Below, one piece after another: positions 48,618-57,152 of a stretch of 64,000 nt of DNA. The DNA is from Cognaticolwellia mytili (GTDB taxonomy: Bacteria > Pseudomonadota > Gammaproteobacteria > Enterobacterales > Alteromonadaceae). Both the position numbers and the translations under genes were made by a program. The notes under the pieces are model-generated. The model was given only the letters and a program-made list of their open reading frames with translations. It was not told the DNA's origin and made no database searches. Each line of letters opens with the position of its first letter. Positions within the stretch are counted from its first letter, which is position 1. The stretch spans positions 434,001 to 498,000 of the forward strand of contig NZ_NBOF01000002.1 in assembly GCF_002104475.1 (NCBI RefSeq), read 5' to 3'.

Positions 48618-49004
48618 TTATTCAGCGAAAAACTGTAAAAGAATATCTTTACGCTCTTCATTTAAATGTTGATACATAGACATTATGTGCATTGAAAATT
48701 TATCAGCAGTTTTCTGAGGATCATAAATACATATTCCGTTATGAATGATCTCGTTTTGCATAACAGTAGAGGCTGATAATAAATCAACAAAATCAACAGA
48801 CTGGTTTAAATTGTCGGCTAATTCGCTAGCGTAATTCCATCGGTCAACAGTATTTAATTTGCAATCTAACAATATGGCTATATCTAAATCGCTACCAACA
48901 CTTGCCGTTCCTGAAGCATGAGAGCCAAACAAATAAATTAGTTTTACTTTGGGTATTAAGTTTACCACAGCATGGGTAATACGATTTTGTAATGATTTAG
49001 CCAT
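48618..49004 (-). CDS. mntA: MntA-type nucleotidyltransferase antitoxin
   Basis: About 128 residues. The minimal nucleotidyltransferase motif is clear: LFGSHASGTASVGSDLDIAI, i.e. GSX9-10(G/S)DXD. Such MNT proteins adenylylate the HEPN toxin and so neutralise it (type VII toxin-antitoxin). ATG at 49004 has a strong ribosome site, AAGAGGG, four bases before it; the frame is open further, to 49052, but without support. Tandem 8-bp repeats lie just upstream. Confidence 0.85.
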   Translation of the reverse strand: MAKSLQNRITHAVVNLIPKVKLIYLFGSHASGTASVGSDLDIAILLDCKLNTVDRWNYASELADNLNQSVDFVDLLSASTVMQNEIIHNGICIYDPQKTADKFSMHIMSMYQHLNEERKDILLQFFAE

Positions 49005-49053
49005 ACTGCCCTCTTGTATTACGTTATTGGTCAAATAAGTAAATATCTTCAAT

Positions 49054-49077
49054 AATCAATGAATCAATGAATCAATG
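49054..49077. repeat. Tandem 8-bp repeat ATCAATGA x3
   Basis: Three perfect head-to-tail copies of ATCAATGA, followed by the partial copy ATGATTC, lie between gspF and mntA. They may mark the insertion site or a regulatory element; copy number may vary. Confidence 0.8.
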
Positions 49078-49128
49078 AATGATTCTATTATTTACTTAAA
49101 CAATTTAGTCTGCCAAATTATTCTTATA

Positions 49129-50331
49129 CTATATACCCATTTCGTTAATAGATACCATACTCATCAACATAACAACAACAACACCACCAACAAAGCCGCC
49201 CATAAAAAGTATCATTAAAGGCTCTAATAATGTTGTCATGCGATCAGCCCAACTTTCGAACTCTTGCCGTGAACGGTTAGCAATTTCATCGAATACACGT
49301 TCTAAATTGCCTGATTCTTCGCCCACTTCTAACAATGAGATATAAAAATCGGGATAGAGTGAAGTTTGTTTTAATGCAGGTGTAAGTGCGCTACCACTTT
49401 TAACTTTCTTTTTAGCAATTTCAAGCTCACGTTTTAGTGCCGTATTCTTTATATTACCTGCCGATAAACCAATAGCTCGGTCAATTTGTACTCCTGCTTT
49501 TACCATCATCGCTAAGCCACTATTAAAACGAATACGCTCAACGGTAATTATCGCTTTCTTCATTATTGGTAGTTTAAGACTTATTTTTTGCCACCACTTT
49601 ACGAATTCAGGCTTCTTAGCCAGCGTTATGATACCAAATATACTAGTAATAACCCCCACCACTAATAACCCTTGATATTGTAGCATCCATTCACTAGCAG
49701 AAAGCATAGCACTGGTATACCAAGGCAAAGAGTCAACGTCATTAAACATGACCGCCATTTTGGGAATAATAAAGTTAAAAATAAAAAATATACTTAACAT
49801 ACAAACAAAAAATATCACCATTGGATAAGCTAAAGAGCTAATTATTTTTCGTTGTAATTCTCGTCTAAACTTTAGGTCTTTGGCTAGTCCGTCAAATATT
49901 TCGCTTAAATTACCCGACGCTTCACCTAGCTCAATAAGGTTGCAGTAAAGCGGGTCAAATATATCGTCATGAGCTTTGAATGAATCAGATAAGCTTTTGC
50001 CTTTTTTTAGGTTGCTGCTAATGTCGGTCAATAATTTTGCTAAGGCGGGTTTTGCTTTGGTACGCTTTATAATATCAATACCGCGATCAATTCTAACACC
50101 TGACTCAAGTAACAAGCTGAGCTCTGCGGTTAAAAACTCTAGATCAGCAAGCGATACTTTGCTTGAAAAGCCAAAAACACTCTTGCCTGTGTCGCTAAGG
50201 TCTTTTACTTCAGTGGTCAATAAGCCTTGCTGTTTAAGCTGTGCCAGTACCGCGGTTTTGTCACTTGACTCTATTTGCCCATCAACTTTTGCGCCAGAGC
50301 TATCGTAGGCTTTATAGCTAAACAGTGCCAT
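49129..50331 (-). CDS. gspF: T2SS inner-membrane platform protein GspF
   Basis: The 400-residue protein has two repeated T2SSF domains (about 65-185 and 268-390) with three transmembrane helices, the typical GspF/PilC form. Motifs: ELSLLLESGVRIDRGIDIIK, LIELGEASGNLSEIFDGLA and LLEVGEESGNLERVFDEIAN. It overlaps gspE by one base. Downstream, after about 80 bp, the operon is interrupted by mntA-hepT. Confidence 0.95.
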   Translation of the reverse strand: MALFSYKAYDSSGAKVDGQIESSDKTAVLAQLKQQGLLTTEVKDLSDTGKSVFGFSSKVSLADLEFLTAELSLLLESGVRIDRGIDIIKRTKAKPALAKLLTDISSNLKKGKSLSDSFKAHDDIFDPLYCNLIELGEASGNLSEIFDGLAKDLKFRRELQRKIISSLAYPMVIFFVCMLSIFFIFNFIIPKMAVMFNDVDSLPWYTSAMLSASEWMLQYQGLLVVGVITSIFGIITLAKKPEFVKWWQKISLKLPIMKKAIITVERIRFNSGLAMMVKAGVQIDRAIGLSAGNIKNTALKRELEIAKKKVKSGSALTPALKQTSLYPDFYISLLEVGEESGNLERVFDEIANRSRQEFESWADRMTTLLEPLMILFMGGFVGGVVVVMLMSMVSINEMGI

Positions 50332-51983
50332 TAGCCAGCTACTCGTACAACTTCGTCAACTGTAGTTAAACCTAAAATGGCCTTATATAAACCATCTTCA
50401 AGCAAGGTTCTACGCTGCATGTTGGCATTATGCTTTTTAGCTTTTGGAATGAAATCTGAATCTTTTGGCATGGCTTTGATTTCTTCATCACAGCGCAAAT
50501 ACTCAGTAACAGCCATGCGGCCTTTGTAACCTGAATGAGAACAATTGTCACAACCTACACCGTGCATAAGTGATATTTCCGGTAGTGAAAATTTATCCGC
50601 TAAGGTTTTTAATTGATACTTTTCAATAATTTTTTCAGCATCAGGATGTGGCTCTGCACACTCGCTGCATATTTTTCGCGCTAAACGCTGGGCAACAATT
50701 GAAACAAGCGCCGCATTTAATAAGAACTCCTCTACACCTAAATCAAGCAAACGTGTGTAGGCACTTGCTGCGTCATTGGTATGTACGGTTGAAAATACTA
50801 AATGCCCTGTAAGCGCTGATTGCAATGCTATTTGCGCGGTTTCTTTATCGCGTATTTCACCTAACATAATAATATCAGGATCTTGTCGTACAATGCTTCG
50901 CAGCCCTGCTGAGAAGTCAAAACCTATGTCACTGTTCACTTGTACTTGGTTAATGCCCGGCAGTTGATATTCAACAGGATCTTCAAGGGTAATAATTTTT
51001 ACGTCATCGTTATTTAAGGCATTTAAAAAGGTGTATAAGGTCGTTGTTTTACCTGACCCCGTAGGTCCTGTCAGTAACACGACACCAGCTGTAGTTTTTA
51101 TATCTTCACGTATCATGGTTTCGATATCGTTAGACAAGCCTAATACTGACATATCGTATTGCACATTATCTTTGCGTAAGAAACGTAACACCATTGATTC
51201 ACCGTCATTTAATGGCAGTGCTGAGACACGAATATCGAGTTCTTGATTGGCAATTTTCATTTCTATTTTGCCATCTTGCGGCCGTCTTTTTTCTGCAATA
51301 TCCATACCTGAAAGTATTTTTAAGCGTGTAACAATCGGCAATTGCATTCTAGGTGCTAGTATTTCTGCCTCATGTAATACTCCATCAACTCTAAACCTCG
51401 CTCTATAGCGACCTTTATAGGGCTCAAGGTGCATATCTGACGCACCTTGACGTAACGCTCGAGAGATAAGAGAGTTGAGAAGGTTTACAGTCGGCGCTTC
51501 AGTCGCTAACTCTCTTAATCGTTCTTCTTCATCACCAGTAAATTCTTCATGATCAACAGTAGACTGTTGCTGATCGAACTTACTCGACAAGGCTTGAATA
51601 TCAGACTCATCAGCAAGTAAAATAGTTGCCGTTATATTTTGCTGGCTAAGCCATTCATTAACCGATAATTCTAGCGGAAAACGACAAGCAAATGTCCAAT
51701 TATTATCAACTTTAGCTAAAGGTATCCACTGCTTCTCCAACAAAAAAGTCAAGACCTTGGACTCGATACTAATCGTTTTTTGCTCTTGCCACTCGGCTAT
51801 GTCTAGCAAAGGAAGAGCAAGATACTTGCTGTAAAGAATAGGAACTTGATCATCGGGTAAACTACCCATATTAACAAGTATTTGATCTAAACGACCACCG
51901 AAACGACTTTGATAACTTTCCGCCCGACTTAAGTCTTCAGGCAAGATGTTAAATTGCTCAACCAACAACTGATTCAATTGCAT
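50331..51983 (-). CDS. gspE: T2SS assembly ATPase GspE
   Basis: The 550-residue secretion ATPase powers pseudopilus assembly. It has an N-terminal GspE domain (about 1-150), Walker A GPTGSGKTTTLYTFL near residue 303, the Asp box ITLEDPVEYQLPGINQVQV, Walker B region IIMLGEIRDKETAQIALQSA, His box LVFSTVHTNDA, and a zinc-binding CSEC...CDNC motif near residues 443-475. It overlaps gspG and gspF by one base each (TAATG). The zinc motif and length match GspE/PilB. Confidence 0.95.
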   Translation of the reverse strand: MQLNQLLVEQFNILPEDLSRAESYQSRFGGRLDQILVNMGSLPDDQVPILYSKYLALPLLDIAEWQEQKTISIESKVLTFLLEKQWIPLAKVDNNWTFACRFPLELSVNEWLSQQNITATILLADESDIQALSSKFDQQQSTVDHEEFTGDEEERLRELATEAPTVNLLNSLISRALRQGASDMHLEPYKGRYRARFRVDGVLHEAEILAPRMQLPIVTRLKILSGMDIAEKRRPQDGKIEMKIANQELDIRVSALPLNDGESMVLRFLRKDNVQYDMSVLGLSNDIETMIREDIKTTAGVVLLTGPTGSGKTTTLYTFLNALNNDDVKIITLEDPVEYQLPGINQVQVNSDIGFDFSAGLRSIVRQDPDIIMLGEIRDKETAQIALQSALTGHLVFSTVHTNDAASAYTRLLDLGVEEFLLNAALVSIVAQRLARKICSECAEPHPDAEKIIEKYQLKTLADKFSLPEISLMHGVGCDNCSHSGYKGRMAVTEYLRCDEEIKAMPKDSDFIPKAKKHNANMQRRTLLEDGLYKAILGLTTVDEVVRVAG

Positions 51984-52378
51984 TATTTGTGTACTATATC
52001 TTCATTATTGTCAGTACCACCGGGTTGGCCGTCAGCCGCGTAAGACATTATTTTATAGGGATTTCCATTATCCCCTGGTGTGGTGTACACATATGGGTTT
52101 TTCCACGGATCAAGTGGCACTTCTTTTGGTAAATATGGTCCATCCCAACGTGGTTTATCGCTTTTTCTTAACTCTTCTAAAGTCGACGGATAAGCTCCCA
52201 TATCAAGTCTATAGGTATCCAGTGCTGTTTCAAATGCATTCATTTGTGCCGAAGCTATACCGCGTTCAGCAGTACCTAATTGAGAGAAAAATTTAGGGGC
52301 AACGAGTGAGGCTAACAAGCCTAAGATAACAATAACGATGAGTAGTTCGATCATCGTAAAACCTGTATTTTTGCGCAT
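51983..52378 (-). CDS. gspG: Major pseudopilin GspG
   Basis: The 131-residue protein has a short leader, MRKNTG, then FTMIELLIVIVILGLLASLV with Glu5, and a body with DLGAYPSTLEEL, WDGPYLPKEVPLDPWKNPYV and TPGDNGNPYKIMSYAADGQPG, followed by GTDNNEDI. This is the T2SS-G signature with its calcium site. It is the first gene of the T2SS operon, so the promoter should be within 52379-52587; no consensus promoter was found there by eye. Confidence 0.95.
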   Translation of the reverse strand: MRKNTGFTMIELLIVIVILGLLASLVAPKFFSQLGTAERGIASAQMNAFETALDTYRLDMGAYPSTLEELRKSDKPRWDGPYLPKEVPLDPWKNPYVYTTPGDNGNPYKIMSYAADGQPGGTDNNEDIVHK

Positions 52379-52587
52379 AATATCTTGAATGTGAGTTATT
52401 TTGCAAAGAGTCTACCAGTTGAAAAAACGACTGTCGAATAGTTAGTGGTTGTTTGCAACATTTATAAACAATAAATATTGCAATAGAGTGTATGTTGAAT
52501 TACTACGTGAATATTTTGATATAAAAATCAACAGTAACAATATAGCTGCAGTCGGTTTTATGCAAAACTAACTAAACTCAATTTTGC

Positions 52588-53658
52588 TTAACGATTAATA
52601 ACTCGAATAAACTTCCACGCATGTTGCAAGGCGTAGGAATAACACAAAAACAAGCTAATAAAGAGCGTTAACATTATCCAATCGTTTATTAATAAGTACT
52701 CTCCCAATACACCAAAAGATGCAAGCGCGATAGAAAAAACACTGATCACTCTTAATGCTTGTCTGGAGGATAATCCTGCACGCATACAAATGTGGTGCAA
52801 ATGACCATTGTCCGCTTTAAATGGTGAATCACCTTTTCTTATTCTTCTTATCATAATGGCAAACATGTCCATTAAAGGCACAGCGATTACCCACAATGCG
52901 GTCACTGGCCTAAAAGATGCCACTTGTGTACCTTGAGTTTGTGAGCCTAGCACTAACAGCCACATCACAGTTAACCCCATGAACATGCTGCCTGCATCAC
53001 CCATGAATATTTTTTTACCACGTGGATTTCGTGTACTAACGTTATAAAATAAATAAGGAAGAGTCGCGACAACAAGTATAAGTGGCAATAGTACGTCAGC
53101 ATTGTTATTGGCAAGTAACGTTAGAATTGCTACTGATGAAATAGAAATAATACTCATAGACCCAGCCAAACCATCAATGCCATCAATCATATTAAAAGCA
53201 TTAATCGCTGCGATACACGCAAGCATGGTAAATATCATGCCATAGCCTTCAATATCGACATTGCCAATCAAGTGAAAATAACCGAATTCATGAATATATA
53301 TTCCGCCACCAAAAACCATAATAGTGGCAACAATACCTTGAAAAATAATTCTAGGGGCAACATTTAAATCGTAAATATCGTCCATCGTGCCGATAAATAC
53401 TAATAAAGCTGAAGATATTAAATAAAGATTAAGTAACTGACTTTGTTCGACGAATATGCTTGACGCTATTAGCACGCCAGTAAAAATAGAAAGCCCGCCA
53501 ATTAAGGGAATTGCACCATCGTGTTTTTTTCTTTCATTGGGTAGGTCAACTAAACCAACATGAGGAGCTAACGGTAATAATGCTTTGATTGTCAAAATTG
53601 ACACAGAGAATGCAACAAATAAAGCAAGGGAGAATATAAGCATTAAATAATTAACCAA
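52588..53658 (-). CDS. WecA-like undecaprenyl-phosphate GlcNAc-1-phosphate transferase
   Basis: The 356-residue membrane protein has about 11 helices and family GT/MraY motifs: PNERKKHDGAIPLIGGLSIF, GTMDDIYDLN, AINAFNMIDGIDGLAGSMSI, KIFMGDAGSMFMGL and DNGHLHHICMRAGLS. It starts O-antigen/ECA synthesis by moving GlcNAc-1-P onto undecaprenyl phosphate. The start is TTG 53658 or ATG 53643; neither has a clear ribosome site. It lies between the Wza-like gene and the T2SS operon on the same strand. Confidence 0.92.
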   Translation of the reverse strand: MVNYLMLIFSLALFVAFSVSILTIKALLPLAPHVGLVDLPNERKKHDGAIPLIGGLSIFTGVLIASSIFVEQSQLLNLYLISSALLVFIGTMDDIYDLNVAPRIIFQGIVATIMVFGGGIYIHEFGYFHLIGNVDIEGYGMIFTMLACIAAINAFNMIDGIDGLAGSMSIISISSVAILTLLANNNADVLLPLILVVATLPYLFYNVSTRNPRGKKIFMGDAGSMFMGLTVMWLLVLGSQTQGTQVASFRPVTALWVIAVPLMDMFAIMIRRIRKGDSPFKADNGHLHHICMRAGLSSRQALRVISVFSIALASFGVLGEYLLINDWIMLTLFISLFLCYSYALQHAWKFIRVINR

Positions 53659-53810
53659 TAAATAATTGTATAAAAACGCGTATATTATAGCGTTTTACTC
53701 CAACGATACCAGTGTAATATAAGCTTATTCATAATTATTATTAGATATTATATGCAATTGCAGAGGGGAAGCAGTAAGGATATACGGCTTTCCTCTGCAT
53801 TCATATTTAC

Positions 53811-56576
53811 TTACAAACCACTTATTGCCTTAACAGCAACTGCAGATTGATAAATAATTTGCGTTACAGATGCCCATAAGGTTAAGTCTTCCATGAAATA
53901 AGTATCTAATGGTACAACCACAGTATCACCGGGTTTCAAACCTTGACCAGTGCTGCTGAACCAGTTTTCATCACTTGGAATTTCCACTGCACCATTCGCC
54001 TTGATTACGTATACTCTATCTTCATCAGCTTGCTTTTTACTTCCGCCACTAAGTTGAATATAGTCAAATGCGGAAAAATCATCTTTATGGATATGTGAGG
54101 TAGCAAGTTGAACTTGTCCTACCACATTCACTGAGTTCAATTTGACTGGCATGTATAACACATCACCATCTTCTAAAATGACATCGAATTTATCGTCAGA
54201 CATAATTAATGGTATATCGAGTACCAATCGCCCCACAGGTTCAACATTCGTTAAATCGGCCAGTAACTGGCTCGTTTGCTCATAGTCAATACTGGCGGTA
54301 TTTTCCCGTTGAGATAAGCTTTTAGATGCTATTTCCATTCGTAAATTTTCAGACACTTTAACTAGGTTTTGTAACTCTAACGTTTTTAACTTTTCACGGG
54401 TAAAAAGCGATGCATCTAAGTAAGCAAAATCTGTAAAACCACCAGCTCGCTCTATAAGTTTTCGTAGTGTTTCACCTCTTTGAATAGTGTACTTACCCGG
54501 AAACATAAACTCGCCACGTAACTCTACAATATGGTTTTCTTGCCATGCTGGAATATGATGAACGTTCAATCTATCTTTACTTTTCAACACGAGGTTTTTA
54601 TCTACATCACCTTGAAGAGCAGATCCAAGGTCTATTTTCATTGCCAGTTTTCTTGCATGGTTACTGACAATTTCATTACGTGTTAATTCAGCATTACTTA
54701 AATAGGCCGATTCTTTCAAACCACCTGCAGCTTTGATTAAATCACTTACTTTGTTATTGATAACTAACGGATACATGCCTGGAGTTTTTACTGCGCCATC
54801 AACTTCAACTAATTGCAATGGTTGCCCTGCAGCTGCCTGTCTTCTTAATTGTTCAATAACAGGAGTAAGTAATCTTTTTCTTGAGAAAAAATTAAGCTCA
54901 CGAACTTCAGGCTCCACTTCACTGTCTACGCCGGTTAATTCATCAATTGATGCTAGGGTTTGTTTCAGTGTTTCTTCAGCTTTATTAACTTCAATATCAC
55001 CATAGATAGAGGTTGTATCAGCATTTTCACCATAATATTGCCAAAACATTTTTTCTTCATGTCGGTTTTCGGCTTCTTCTTTTTCTTTTTCAAGTAGTTC
55101 CTGCTTGGTTAATGCAAAAGAATTTAACGCTTTAATATCAATAGAAGGTACTTCTACATTCGAGAAAATTAGTAGTTTATCTCGAGGGTTTAATGCGAGA
55201 TTGTCTGCAGATAATGGATTACTAATTGCGTCAAAGAGGCTAAATTGTAGTACTTCAATATTACGACCAATATTTTTTTCGCGAATAACCAAGCTATAAG
55301 TTAAATCAGCATCATCAAGCATGTAGGAATGAATATTAGGTAATAAATCAGCAATTTTTTGCCCTGCAACCCACTGATAATTACCTGGTCGAGTAACCGC
55401 ACCAATAACAGTCACCGACTCCTGAAATAACTCTGTTGTTTCCATCACGTTAATGAAATCACCAGCTTTTACTGATGATGACAATGCTTCTTTGTTCGAT
55501 AAATCAACATTAACAATTGAACGAAGGTTATTATTATTAAAGCGCTCAACTACTGTTGCAGAAGGAAATGCTGATGGTAGTAATCCACCCGCCATTTTAA
55601 TAACATCATCAAAACTTTCAGTACCTTGCAACTCATAAATAGCTGGTCTTCTCACTTCACCAGAGACAGTGACTTGCTTACCAAGTGGCGCAACAAAAAC
55701 AACGTCACCTGATTTTAGTAACAAGTCATCTGATGAATCACCTGTTATAAGTAGATCGTATAAATCAAGCGTTGCAACAAGCTTACCCGCACGTTTTAAT
55801 TGAACATTACGTAATGAGCCAATGTCGTTTATTCCGCCAGCAGCAAATAATGCATGAGTAATACTCGAGAGTGAATTTAGTACATACGAGCCTGGTTTAA
55901 ATGCATCCCCTAAAACAAAAACACGGAGTGAGCGCATATCACTCAAAGTAACAACGACATCAACACCAAATATTTTATTTTTAATTTCATTAGCAAGATA
56001 TTTTTTTAATTCAGAAAAAGTCAGTCCTGCAACCGAAAAGGGGCCTAACTCCGGTATAACAACCTTTCCTTCTCTTGATATTTCCAATTCAAAGTCTAAG
56101 TTTTCTTTACCGAATACTTGCACATTCAATACGTCGCCAGCTCCAATAATATAATGAGCAGGAACAGCTATATCCATCGTTGGTGCAAATGTCGTTGGTG
56201 CATTAGCAAAGACATCATAACCAAAAGGTTTAGGTGTTCCGTCGTCTTCCTCTTCTTGCTCGTTCGTTTCGGTAAACTCATCGTCAAACATTGGGTTACC
56301 GAATTCATCAAACTTAGTTCCTCGAGGGAAGTATTGCTGATTTTTGGACTCAGTACCTTCAGTAGAAGATTTTTTTGTCGAAGACATTTGCTTTTGTAAA
56401 GAACGAATATCAACGCCCATACTCTGAGCAAGGGACTTTTGCTGTGCGGGAGAGAGTTTTTTAAATTGCTCTAATTGTTGCGGAGATACATTGTTTAGTG
56501 ATTGCGCTGCATACAATGAGAAACTACTACACAATATTGTAAGTAAGAGAATATACTGATAAATAAATTTTTTCAT
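53811..56576 (-). CDS. Large SLBB-repeat polysaccharide export protein (Wza-like)
   Basis: The 921-residue protein has a signal peptide (FIYQYILLLTILCSSFSLYA), a Gln/Ser-rich linker, a Poly_export domain starting near residue 135 (PAHYIIGAGDVLNVQVFGKE), and several SLBB domains (for example VFVLGDAFKPGSYVLNSLS, VTVSGEVRRPAIYEL, VTVIGAVTRPGNYQWV, VEVDGAVKTPGMYPLV, VELRGEFMFPGKYTI). No lipobox Cys is seen, unlike E. coli Wza. It is much longer than Wza (about 380) and resembles OtnA/WbfF-type proteins of Vibrio capsule loci. No Wzc-type kinase or Wzb phosphatase is in the window. It probably carries polysaccharide across the periplasm/outer membrane. Confidence 0.88.
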   Translation of the reverse strand: MKKFIYQYILLLTILCSSFSLYAAQSLNNVSPQQLEQFKKLSPAQQKSLAQSMGVDIRSLQKQMSSTKKSSTEGTESKNQQYFPRGTKFDEFGNPMFDDEFTETNEQEEEDDGTPKPFGYDVFANAPTTFAPTMDIAVPAHYIIGAGDVLNVQVFGKENLDFELEISREGKVVIPELGPFSVAGLTFSELKKYLANEIKNKIFGVDVVVTLSDMRSLRVFVLGDAFKPGSYVLNSLSSITHALFAAGGINDIGSLRNVQLKRAGKLVATLDLYDLLITGDSSDDLLLKSGDVVFVAPLGKQVTVSGEVRRPAIYELQGTESFDDVIKMAGGLLPSAFPSATVVERFNNNNLRSIVNVDLSNKEALSSSVKAGDFINVMETTELFQESVTVIGAVTRPGNYQWVAGQKIADLLPNIHSYMLDDADLTYSLVIREKNIGRNIEVLQFSLFDAISNPLSADNLALNPRDKLLIFSNVEVPSIDIKALNSFALTKQELLEKEKEEAENRHEEKMFWQYYGENADTTSIYGDIEVNKAEETLKQTLASIDELTGVDSEVEPEVRELNFFSRKRLLTPVIEQLRRQAAAGQPLQLVEVDGAVKTPGMYPLVINNKVSDLIKAAGGLKESAYLSNAELTRNEIVSNHARKLAMKIDLGSALQGDVDKNLVLKSKDRLNVHHIPAWQENHIVELRGEFMFPGKYTIQRGETLRKLIERAGGFTDFAYLDASLFTREKLKTLELQNLVKVSENLRMEIASKSLSQRENTASIDYEQTSQLLADLTNVEPVGRLVLDIPLIMSDDKFDVILEDGDVLYMPVKLNSVNVVGQVQLATSHIHKDDFSAFDYIQLSGGSKKQADEDRVYVIKANGAVEIPSDENWFSSTGQGLKPGDTVVVPLDTYFMEDLTLWASVTQIIYQSAVAVKAISGL

Positions 56577-56672
56577 TGAAAATGCCGTTTCCTATATAAA
56601 AATCATAAACTAATGGACCTGCGCAAGCGCAAAGTTACGCGAATTCTATCACCATCACTTATTAAGCGCTAT

Positions 56673-56678
56673 ATTATA
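56673..56678 (-). promoter_or_regulatory. Possible -10 box for the Wza-like gene
   Basis: TATAAT on the minus strand, about 97 bp before the start. The -35 region is poor, and no JUMPstart/ops (GGCGGTAG) is present. A short dyad, TGCGC-AA-GCGCA (56620-56631), lies in the leader. Confidence 0.3.
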
Positions 56679-56811
56679 GTCACCACAGGATTAGATAAGT
56701 TCCATTACACATAAAAAAAATTAACATTGAGATAATTTTACCGCTGATAACTAGCTCATAAATTTTACATTAGTTACAATAATATAAATTTATCGTTTTC
56801 CTAATACACTT

Positions 56812-57120
56812 ATGACAATTTATTTTTCTTCTAATAAAATACCTGAACTCATACCGTACAATTTACACCAGCGCCAAGCTATTCTTGCCTTAGCTCAAGC
56901 TAAGCTTACCGCGCCTGAAAAACTCCTGCTAAACATTATTAAATTAATACTGTTAATACCGCCTTTTCTCTTTATTGCCAACTTACAGGGTATGGCTATA
57001 GTCGGTTCTATCATCATAGTTATGCTGGCTTACTTTACTTTTTTACGGCCAATTATGTTGCACGTTACCCTTAAGCACTTAAATAGCGCGATTAATCAAT
57101 ATAAAAAAAGCGAACATTAA
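56812..57120 (+). CDS. Small two-helix membrane protein of unknown function
   Basis: The 102-residue protein has a hydrophilic N-terminus (TIYFSSNKIPELIPYNLHQR), two adjacent membrane helices at about 45-63 and 65-85, and a basic C-terminal tail. I recognise no catalytic domain. Coding is supported by a sensible codon pattern, a start in a normal spacing from the divergent wza-like gene, and a terminator right after the stop. It may belong to a small Alteromonadales family; function unknown. Confidence 0.65.
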   Translation: MTIYFSSNKIPELIPYNLHQRQAILALAQAKLTAPEKLLLNIIKLILLIPPFLFIANLQGMAIVGSIIIVMLAYFTFLRPIMLHVTLKHLNSAINQYKKSEH

Positions 57121-57132
57121 GTTCGCTTTTTC
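57104..57132. terminator. Bidirectional terminator
   Basis: AAAAAGCGAAC pairs with GTTCGCTTTTT, with a 5-nt loop, between the convergent small membrane protein gene and mlaA. A- and T-runs on the two sides allow termination both ways. Confidence 0.85.
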
Positions 57133-57152
57133 AGTTATACCAAAGAACTTTG

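Noticed and set aside
41151-52378. MSHA or type IV pilus locus
   Set aside because: The set G, E, F, H, I, J, K, L, M, C, D with GspG and GspK signatures is that of a T2SS; no mshA/pilA major pilin or PilT is present.
56577-56811. JUMPstart/ops element before the polysaccharide genes
   Set aside because: No GGCGGTAG on the minus strand; only a short GC dyad is there.
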